A DNA stretch of 5,142 nucleotides from Candidatus Cloacimonetes bacterium 4572_55 (GTDB lineage Bacteria; 4572-55): assembly GCA_002084765.1 (NCBI GenBank), contig NBMB01000099.1:1-5142 (forward strand). The letters are read 5' to 3'. Under the pieces are notes generated by a model. That model was not told the origin of the DNA. It did no database searches and worked only from the letters and a program-made list of their open reading frames with translations. Positions within the stretch are counted from its first letter, which is position 1. The number at the start of each line of letters is the position of its first letter. Made by a program: the position numbers and the translations under genes. This document shows, in pieces, positions 1 through 5,142 of this stretch.

Positions 1-1999
1 TGTTGTTTTTGTCGTGATAGGCCTTGATGTGCTCGATATCTAGCTCCGAATGAAACACGCGTTTCAGCAACTCTGGGTTCTCGGCGGAAACAAAATCCCC
101 ATGTAGCAACGCGGAAAGACGGCACAGTAAATATTTCACACGCATGTTCCCTGCAATTTCTCCGCAGAGACTTCTCTCAAACGCATCCCGTTTGGGGTTC
201 AGCTTCGCATTGATTTCTCCAATCACCCACTCGGCAGAATCTTCAGCAAACATTCCCCGAGAAAGATTCGCTAAAAATGAGTGCATTTCATTTACGGCTT
301 TTCCGAACAGAGCGCTATAGACAATGAAAAGCTTACTCAACTGAACAACAAACTCTTTGCGCAACTGTTTGAAATTCTCTTTATTTCCAAAACAAAACTC
401 AAAAACCAAAACCAGCAACCAATACGATCCATACCGCGACCCAAAAATTAATTCCATGGCCGCACGCGTTTCCACATCCAAATCATTATGTACCTCGTCA
501 TTCCATGCCCGATCCCATGCGTAACGAATATCAATAAGCTTTGAAATGTCAGCCAAACTTAGAAGCGGAGCCTCATCTGAATCCACTCCAGGTTCATTGT
601 CATAAACTCGCGCAAAATTATCCCATTTGGTGATCTTAAACCGTGCATCAAAAAGCCTGTCATAAAAAGCATCAACCCCAAGCCTCCGGACCAGTCCGCG
701 TGGCAGTTTTTTCCGCGCAACGATGATGTGCCGATAGATTCCCAACACGCCCGAAATGTCTGTCACTAATCTCTCAGCATCACCATTTCCCTTGTCGATT
801 TTTGCGTATATCGCACTGATTTCGTTAAAGCTATCTTCGGATGCTCCACGAACATCTCGAAGATATTCATACATTCGAATCTTGAACAGATCTCCTCCGT
901 TCAAATCTAGCCCGGCAGTATTAATGGCATTAAAAATCTGCAGTGTTTTTGAAAGTCCAGCATGCGTCTCAATCACCACAAACGTTAACGATTTCAAAAG
1001 ATGTTGAAGGAAAGAAGAGGGACAAAATGCTTTATCCTCACCGGATGTCTCCTCTTCAGAGTCCGAAGACATCGCATCTTGCAGAATGGAATAAATGAGC
1101 TGAGCATTCTCTACATACTTATTCGGAGCAGGACTCAAATTCTCATCCAACTGCGAAGCAGACAACGCCTGTTCTAAAAGTTGCTGTTGCTCCCCGTTAC
1201 TCACACGAGTTTCCAGCCACTCAAAATTACGAATCACAGAATCCAAACGCTCGCTGGGCGACAAAAGACTAAGAGCCTTCAACAGCAACGCAACCGTTGT
1301 GATTCGCTGCTGCCCGTCAATAATCTCCTGCACATACGCCCCTTTCCCACGAGGTGAAACCACCTCCTTCTCGGACAATTGCATCGTGCCAATAAACATC
1401 GATTCGACTTCGGAATAGGACTCCAAAATATCACGCATAAACTTTTCAACCTCAGCAGAACCCCAGGCATAGGGTCGCTGATAAATTGGAATGAAATATT
1501 GCGCGACATACTTCTCTGCACCCGGTTGCTCCAACAGGTCACACAGCGTCTTTGCATCGGCTTCAATCTTAAAATCGACTCTCTGTAGATCCTCTGACTC
1601 CGTCCACCTCTCTTGAATTTCCAGAGCCATCTTCTCCTGCTTGATCTGGCAAAACTTTTTACGATATTTATACCATGGGCGTTTTTCCTGCGGCACCTCT
1701 TTCAGAGCCACTTTACAGGCAAAGATTCCATCTGCTGTAATATCCACTCGCCTCCGGTCTCTTGCGCTTAAATTTAACTCAAGCTCTGCAATAGGTTTGG
1801 GAGAATCCAATAATTTTCCGACCCCAACAACGGAGTACCCATCTGCAACCGCAACTAAATCACCTTTTTCAGCGTGTAAAAAAAGACCAGCGCGATCCCC
1901 ACCGGCGAAAACAACGCCATGCTTCCAAAAAACATCCAATACCGAAGAATCCCAACGCCCATCCTCACTCCATCTCGATCCGATTTTCCAAACATTCAT
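1..1999 (-). CDS. DUF262 / GmrSD-like NTPase-nuclease with an extra N-terminal domain (3' end outside window)
   Basis: 666 codons are open from the ATG at 1999 to the left edge, with no frameshift. Three parts are visible. Residues 1-135 form a beta-rich domain (VWKIG at 3-7, GVVFAGG at 28-34, GDLVAVADG at 46-54, VVGVGK at 57-62) that resembles PUA/EVE-like folds; this is inference. Residues about 150-400 are DUF262: FIPIYQRPYAW at 169-179, IIDGQQRITT at 226-235, and FNAINTAG at 356-363 followed by a DLFK segment. An acidic Ser/Glu linker lies near 305-320. A helical stretch leads to DIEHI, with E656 and H657 starting the HNH (DUF1524) motif 10 residues before the edge. In GmrSD, BrxU and SspE, DUF262 hydrolyses NTP through DGQQR and the HNH module cuts DNA. 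By family this is a cytoplasmic restriction-type defence enzyme; its target is unknown. It is divergent from the exonuclease operon. ATG 2014 is in frame but lacks a ribosome binding site. Confidence 0.9.
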   Translation of the reverse strand, partial: MNVWKIGSRWSEDGRWDSSVLDVFWKHGVVFAGGDRAGLFLHAEKGDLVAVADGYSVVGVGKLLDSPKPIAELELNLSARDRRRVDITADGIFACKVALKEVPQEKRPWYKYRKKFCQIKQEKMALEIQERWTESEDLQRVDFKIEADAKTLCDLLEQPGAEKYVAQYFIPIYQRPYAWGSAEVEKFMRDILESYSEVESMFIGTMQLSEKEVVSPRGKGAYVQEIIDGQQRITTVALLLKALSLLSPSERLDSVIRNFEWLETRVSNGEQQQLLEQALSASQLDENLSPAPNKYVENAQLIYSILQDAMSSDSEEETSGEDKAFCPSSFLQHLLKSLTFVVIETHAGLSKTLQIFNAINTAGLDLNGGDLFKIRMYEYLRDVRGASEDSFNEISAIYAKIDKGNGDAERLVTDISGVLGIYRHIIVARKKLPRGLVRRLGVDAFYDRLFDARFKITKWDNFARVYDNEPGVDSDEAPLLSLADISKLIDIRYAWDRAWNDEVHNDLDVETRAAMELIFGSRYGSYWLLVLVFEFCFGNKENFKQLRKEFVVQLSKLFIVYSALFGKAVNEMHSFLANLSRGMFAEDSAEWVIGEINAKLNPKRDAFERSLCGEIAGNMRVKYLLCRLSALLHGDFVSAENPELLKRVFHSELDIEHIKAYHDKNN

Positions 2000-2005
2000 T
2001 TCTAT

Positions 2006-2011
2006 TCCTTT
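2006..2011 (-). promoter_or_regulatory. Ribosome binding site that decides the start of the minus-strand DUF262 gene
   Basis: Read on the minus strand, AAAGGA stands 6 nt before the ATG at 1999. The in-frame ATG at 2014 overlaps this site and has only an AT-rich, non-purine leader in front of it. The shorter protein, beginning MNVWKIG, is therefore preferred. Confidence 0.65.
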
Positions 2012-2044
2012 CATAATTTAAACCCAATCAAACCACATCCGGTC

Positions 2045-2059
2045 GGACACTGAGCGTCC
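2045..2059. repeat. Imperfect 15-bp palindrome, possible operator
   Basis: GGACACTGAGCGTCC pairs with itself at 6 of 7 positions around a central G. It lies about 46 bp upstream of the minus-strand DUF262 start codon, where an operator could sit. A palindrome of this size can arise by chance, so a regulatory role is only a suggestion. Confidence 0.3.
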
Positions 2060-2095
2060 AAGGAGAAAAATGTTGAAATAAAAACCGCCCGCACA

Positions 2096-2118
2096 TTTCC
2101 AAGCATTGGAAGAACTGG
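2096..2118. repeat. TTCCAA-N3-TTGGAA palindromic repeat, copy 1
   Basis: TTCCAA (2097-2102) and TTGGAA (2106-2111) form a perfect inverted repeat around GCA, followed by a degenerate third half-site ending CTGG. The 23-bp unit matches copy 2 at 19 of 23 positions. Two conserved half-sites with a variable centre are what a dimeric DNA-binding protein would need, but a dispersed genomic palindrome is equally possible. Confidence 0.6.
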
Positions 2119-2125
2119 CGGCGAC

Positions 2126-2155
2126 TTTTTCCAAGGGTTGGAAGAGTTGGAAAAA
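2126..2155. repeat. TTCCAA-N3-TTGGAA palindromic repeat, copy 2, nested in a 9-bp inverted repeat
   Basis: The core TTCCAA (2129-2134), GGG, TTGGAA (2138-2143) repeats copy 1. A second TTGGAA at 2147-2152 makes a larger perfect inverted repeat, TTTTTCCAA (2126-2134) against TTGGAAAAA (2147-2155), with a 12-nt loop. Copies 1 and 2 start 32 bp apart, close to three helical turns, which would put both on the same face of the DNA. The stem is AT-rich and lies between two divergent starts, so an operator or a repeat family fits better than a terminator. Confidence 0.6.
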
Positions 2156-2276
2156 AGGCCCAAGGAACGACCACAGTTTCGACACGCATATTTTCTAAAA
2201 GTTTTCCCGCCTCAGACCTCTCTTTGTCCGATCACAGCAGATACAATCCCAACAAATATTACAGAAAGGATTTACT

Positions 2277-2774
2277 ATGAACTTCACCGCCATTGATTTT
2301 GAAACCGCAACGCCCTATCACAATAGCGCATGTGCACTGGGGATCGTTACCGTCGAAAACGGAGAAATCGTCGATACATATGTTTCTCTAATCCAACCGC
2401 CCGAAAACAAAATCTGGCGACGGTTTACGGAAATCCACGGGATCAGCTGGCGCGACACCCTAAACGCACCGACATTTGCCGAACTCTACCCCGAACTCCG
2501 CAAACGGCTCGCGGGTCGAACGCTCGTTGCTCACAACATAAGCTTCGACCGCGATGTCTTGCAACAAACCATGAAATGCCACGGAATTGATTACAGTGAT
2601 CTTCAGATCCCAAACTGGGAATGCACTCTAGAAATCTACCGCAAAAAAGGTTTCAAACCCGCCGACCTCGCCACATGTTGCAATCGCCTCGGCATTGAAC
2701 TCAACCATCACGAGGCATTATCCGATGCGCTGGCGTGTGCGAAACTTTTTTTGAGACAATCCGAGGTTAATTGA
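2277..2774 (+). CDS. DnaQ-like DEDDh 3'-5' exonuclease
   Basis: The 165-aa protein is a stand-alone RNase T/DnaQ-fold exonuclease, which removes nucleotides from 3' ends using two metal ions. All catalytic motifs are visible: D7 and E9 in IDFET (Exo I), H86-N87 with F90-D91 in AHNISFD (Exo II), and H145 with D150 in HEALSD (Exo III, DEDDh subtype). The segment FTEIHGIS (50-57) is typical of the PolC/DnaQ-epsilon-like branch. There is no polymerase, BRCT or helicase part. AAAGGA sits 6 nt before the ATG. It is the first gene of a plus-strand unit, 57 bp ahead of the DUF262-HNH gene with no terminator between, so co-transcription is likely. Substrate (ssDNA, dsDNA ends or RNA) cannot be told. 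It may process DNA cut by the neighbours, or be a housekeeping repair exonuclease that is only adjacent. Confidence 0.93.
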   Translation: MNFTAIDFETATPYHNSACALGIVTVENGEIVDTYVSLIQPPENKIWRRFTEIHGISWRDTLNAPTFAELYPELRKRLAGRTLVAHNISFDRDVLQQTMKCHGIDYSDLQIPNWECTLEIYRKKGFKPADLATCCNRLGIELNHHEALSDALACAKLFLRQSEVN

Positions 2775-2831
2775 CCCAGCATCTAAAATTATGAGAACCT
2801 GACCAGTCGCCAAACAGAAGGAGCCTGAAAA

Positions 2832-4691
2832 ATGCATGAGTCATCGAAAACACTAAAAAATGAACTTGAAATGAAAACGGTTGCCGATCTTTGCGGATAC
2901 CATTTTGTGATCCCAAGCTACCAACGAGGCTACCGCTGGACAAAAGAGCAGGTGGAGGCTCTGATTGGTGATATTCAGGAGTTTGCTGATAAAAAAGACA
3001 AAGGAGAGAATGAGTTTTACTGCCTTCAGCCGATTGTGGTGAAACCTCGAAAAACTACCGCAACACTTAACTGCTCCTTAGCAAACGAGAACCATCATCT
3101 AGAAGGCGGGGAGATACAAATCATAGACTCCTCAGAAAACATCCGAACCTACCAATTCGATTCCGCCTCGAAGGAGTTCACATCTGCGGAATTTGAAGTG
3201 ATTGATGGGCAGCAGCGCCTGACCACAATCTTTTTGATTTTAAAGCTACTCAATCAGGATGAGTCATTCTCGCTAAAATACGATACTCGCACAAAAACCA
3301 CCAAAGCATTAAACAACCCAGAAGAAGCATCCGTTGACCAAATCGACGAATGGCACATCAAAGAAGCATGGAAGGTTATTAATGAAAAGTCAGCCGTTCT
3401 AAACGGACCCTGGAAGGCGACCTTCCTAAATCACACCCAAGTGATTTGGTACGAACCGGAGGGCTTGAGCGATGAAAACGACAAAGATTCCATTGAAATT
3501 TTTTCCCGACTAAATGTGGGGAAAATACCGCTAACAAACTCCGAACTCATTCGCGCGCTCTTTATTTTGAATACCAAAGGGAAACCTCCGTCCCAACTCA
3601 ATGAATACAAAATTGCCTCTGAATGGGACTTCATCGAGCAGCAGCTTCACAACGATGACTTCTGGTGCTTCTGTAATCTTGGCAATCCATTCGGCAAAAA
3701 AGAATACCCAAATCGTATTGAGTTTTTCTTCGATCTTGTAGAACAGAACACTGGAAATGCCAACCAATCACACCAAAACTATTCCACTTTCGCGATGTAT
3801 TCTAACTGGTTATCGGGCACAAAAACGCGAGGAACTGATCTCCCGCAGGATGTTGAGCATCTGTGGCAGGAAATCAAAAACCTCTACTATCGTTTTCATG
3901 AATGGTTCATTGACGACTCCCTGTATCACCTGATTGGCATTGTGCGACTCAGCAACAAAAAGTCTCTTCCATCACTTTTGAGCAAAGCAAATAGCAAAAA
4001 GCAGTCAGAACTTCAGAAACATGTACTGGAATTGGTTAAGGAAAAGGTGACGCCAGAAAAACCCGAAACATGGGAGTACGGGAGCGACAACGCCCAAATC
4101 CAAAATGCACTCCTACTTTTCAATCTACTCAGCTACCAGCAAGAGGGTCGGCGATTCCCTTGGCGGCGTTACATATTTAAGGCAGATGGAACTCGAAGGA
4201 CATGGAGCCTGGAACATATCAACGCGCAAAATCAAATGGATCTTGAAGGCGAAAAATGGATGGAATGGGCTCGCTCATTTACAGATACTGATTTGCAAGA
4301 GATTGTAGAGAGGGTTACAGAAAACAATCCCTCACAGAGCATAAAAAACGACTTTGCCGAAAAACTAAACGAATTACAGGGGATGGTAGATAAATATGAA
4401 CACAGTATTTCCAACCTCGCCTTGCTTGATCGGGACGATAACAGTTCACTGGGAAACTGCATCTTCAGTGAGAAACGAAAAAAGATAAGAGCGTTTGCGC
4501 AATCACCGGATCACTTTATCCCCCTGGCAACAATGAATGTATTCATGAAGGTTTACGGTGAGGCAAAAACGATGTGGAAATGGGAAAAAGAAGATTGTGA
4601 AACCTATAACGAAACGATCGCAACGATTTTTACCGCGATCCTGCCCAAGTCAACAAATTCCGAAAAGGATGCGAACAATGACAAAATTTAA
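2832..4691 (+). CDS. DUF262 + HNH (DUF1524-like) protein, GmrSD family
   Basis: This 619-aa protein is complete. The N-terminal DUF262 module shows IPSYQRGYRW (27-36), VIDGQQRLTT (123-132) and FSRLNVGKIPLTNSELIR (224-241). The C-terminal HNH module shows SLEHINAQ (459-466, with E461-H462), then HSISNLALL (524-532) and LGN plus a downstream EKR (540-549), the Asn and basic positions expected of DUF1524. In GmrSD, BrxU and SspE these modules act as NTPase and DNA endonuclease against foreign or modified DNA; both look intact. About 89 residues separate the YQR and DGQQR motifs, against about 50 in the other two DUF262 proteins here, implying an insertion near 65-120. AAGGAG lies 8 nt before the ATG. 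It follows the exonuclease by 57 bp and overlaps the next gene by 14 bp. The target is unknown. Confidence 0.92.
   Translation: MHESSKTLKNELEMKTVADLCGYHFVIPSYQRGYRWTKEQVEALIGDIQEFADKKDKGENEFYCLQPIVVKPRKTTATLNCSLANENHHLEGGEIQIIDSSENIRTYQFDSASKEFTSAEFEVIDGQQRLTTIFLILKLLNQDESFSLKYDTRTKTTKALNNPEEASVDQIDEWHIKEAWKVINEKSAVLNGPWKATFLNHTQVIWYEPEGLSDENDKDSIEIFSRLNVGKIPLTNSELIRALFILNTKGKPPSQLNEYKIASEWDFIEQQLHNDDFWCFCNLGNPFGKKEYPNRIEFFFDLVEQNTGNANQSHQNYSTFAMYSNWLSGTKTRGTDLPQDVEHLWQEIKNLYYRFHEWFIDDSLYHLIGIVRLSNKKSLPSLLSKANSKKQSELQKHVLELVKEKVTPEKPETWEYGSDNAQIQNALLLFNLLSYQQEGRRFPWRRYIFKADGTRRTWSLEHINAQNQMDLEGEKWMEWARSFTDTDLQEIVERVTENNPSQSIKNDFAEKLNELQGMVDKYEHSISNLALLDRDDNSSLGNCIFSEKRKKIRAFAQSPDHFIPLATMNVFMKVYGEAKTMWKWEKEDCETYNETIATIFTAILPKSTNSEKDANNDKI
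4665..4669 (+). promoter_or_regulatory. Ribosome binding site for the last DUF262 gene, inside the preceding coding region
   Basis: AAGGA lies 8 nt before the ATG at 4678, within the last codons of the upstream DUF262-HNH gene. With the 14-bp overlap this suggests that the two proteins are translated in a coupled way, usual for partners made in fixed ratio. Confidence 0.6.
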
Positions 4692-5142
4692 AACTACTAC
4701 TTTTTACAAATGGCTAAAAGAAACAGCGATTGAAATCCCGATGCTTCAACGCGATTACGCGCAAGGACGGGATGATTCTAAAACGAAGGAACTGCGCAAG
4801 AATTTTGTGTCCGACCTTCTGAAAGCTATTAAAAGAGAAACCGAAGATGAGAAACGACACCTCGACTTCATTTACGGCCCAGAATCTGACGGTACATTCC
4901 AACCTTTAGATGGGCAGCAACGCTTGACCACCCTCTTTCTAATCCATTGGTATTTAGCGGCAAAAGCAGGGAGACTGCCTGAGGCTAAAGAAGTTCTCGA
5001 AAAGTTTCGCTACAAAGTGCGCGTCAGCACGCAGGAGTTTATCACAGCTCTTCTAATTCCAGATAACGCGCCATGCAAAGAACTGTCGAAAAAGAATCTG
5101 ACGGATGCAAAATGGTACTTCTCTTCATGGGACTACGACCCC
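4678..5142 (+). CDS. DUF262 protein of the QRDYAQGR subtype (5' part only)
   Basis: 155 codons are open from the ATG to the right edge. The DUF262 signature is clear: IPMLQRDYAQGR (20-31), LDFIYG (62-67) and PLDGQQRLTTLF (76-87) followed by HWY. This subtype, with a QRDYAQGR N-terminal motif and a DFIYG strand, differs from the YQRGYRW type of the preceding gene, so it is a paralogue or partner rather than a recent duplicate. The family is normally several hundred residues long, so most of this gene, including any nuclease domain, lies outside the window. It overlaps the upstream gene by 14 bp in another frame and has its own ribosome binding site, so the two are almost certainly one operon. 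The expected activity is NTP hydrolysis through DGQQR; whether it carries HNH cannot be seen. Confidence 0.9.
   Translation, partial: MTKFKTTTFYKWLKETAIEIPMLQRDYAQGRDDSKTKELRKNFVSDLLKAIKRETEDEKRHLDFIYGPESDGTFQPLDGQQRLTTLFLIHWYLAAKAGRLPEAKEVLEKFRYKVRVSTQEFITALLIPDNAPCKELSKKNLTDAKWYFSSWDYDP

Larger units (their letters stand above)
2000..2276. other. Divergent intergenic region
   Basis: These 277 bp separate two divergent start codons, so the region must hold promoters for both transcription units. I see no open frame with coding character. Its recognisable content is an imperfect palindrome near the minus-strand gene and two TTCCAA/TTGGAA repeats in the middle. A TACAAT at 2242-2247 would make a fair -10 element for the exonuclease operon, but no convincing -35 lies 16-18 bp upstream, so I do not call a promoter. 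No clear sigma70 promoter was found for the minus-strand gene either. Confidence 0.8.

Noticed and set aside
1279-1566. Minus-strand open frame of 95 codons
   Set aside because: It lies in another frame inside the DUF262 gene across its DGQQR region. It is Arg- and Cys-rich with no motif, as expected of a shadow frame.
1641-2021. Plus-strand open frame of 126 codons, plus shorter ones at 756-1007 and 1379-1588
   Set aside because: They are antisense to the minus-strand DUF262 gene, whose motifs are unmistakable. The predicted peptides are low-complexity, rich in Ser, Pro and Arg, and show no recognisable domain.
2126-2155. Intrinsic terminator reading of the TTTTTCCAA/TTGGAAAAA hairpin
   Set aside because: The stem is AT-rich with a 12-nt loop, has no U-tract beyond the stem itself, and lies between two divergent starts where neither transcript ends.
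2224-2247. Sigma70 promoter TTGTCC ... TACAAT for the exonuclease operon
   Set aside because: The -10 candidate is good but the spacer would be 12 bp. No reasonable -35 is found at 16-18 bp, so it is mentioned only under the intergenic region.
2330-2590. Plus-strand open frame of 86 codons within the exonuclease
   Set aside because: It is an out-of-frame shadow. The exonuclease frame holds all three Exo motifs and has the ribosome binding site.
2775-2831. Promoter or terminator between the exonuclease and the DUF262-HNH gene
   Set aside because: The 57 bp show no hairpin with a T-run and no paired -35/-10 elements. Only the AAGGAG ribosome binding site is recognisable.
1-5142. Insertion sequence, integrase, attachment site, tRNA or CRISPR array
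   Set aside because: I found no transposase or integrase motifs, no terminal inverted repeats, no tRNA-like cloverleaf and no regularly spaced repeats beyond the two palindromes in the intergenic region.

Overview
This is a bacterial window with no RNA genes, no mobile element and no CRISPR array that I can see. It is a compact accessory locus of DUF262-family proteins (the GmrS/BrxU/SspE superfamily of NTPase plus HNH-nuclease defence enzymes) with a small DnaQ-like exonuclease at its centre. The phylum cannot be fixed from the sequence. Purine-rich Shine-Dalgarno sites (AAAGGA or AAGGAG, 6-8 nt before each ATG) indicate ordinary bacterial translation. Palindromic TTCCAA-N3-TTGGAA repeats in the intergenic region remind me of repeats in Kiritimatiellota/Verrucomicrobiota genomes, but that is only an uncertain recollection.

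Layout: positions 1-1999 on the minus strand hold the 5' part (666 codons) of a DUF262 protein. It has an extra N-terminal domain and runs off the left edge just as its HNH motif begins. Positions 2000-2276 are a divergent intergenic region with two related TTCCAA/TTGGAA palindromes 32 bp apart and one imperfect 15-bp palindrome. On the plus strand follow a 165-aa DEDDh 3'-5' exonuclease (2277-2774), a complete 619-aa DUF262 plus HNH (DUF1524-like) protein (2832-4691), and the start of another DUF262 protein of a different subtype (4678 to the right edge). This last gene overlaps its upstream neighbour by 14 bp.

All three DUF262 proteins keep the DGQQR motif. The complete one also keeps the Glu-His and Asn-rich elements of the HNH module, so these look like intact enzymes rather than relics. 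The simplest reading is a defence island, or one composite defence locus. In it two DUF262 proteins are translated together as a pair, a third DUF262 protein with a possible DNA-base-reading domain is transcribed divergently, and an exonuclease could degrade or process cleaved DNA. The individual families are known. The combination around a DEDDh exonuclease is the part worth testing; I cannot say from the sequence alone whether it is new.
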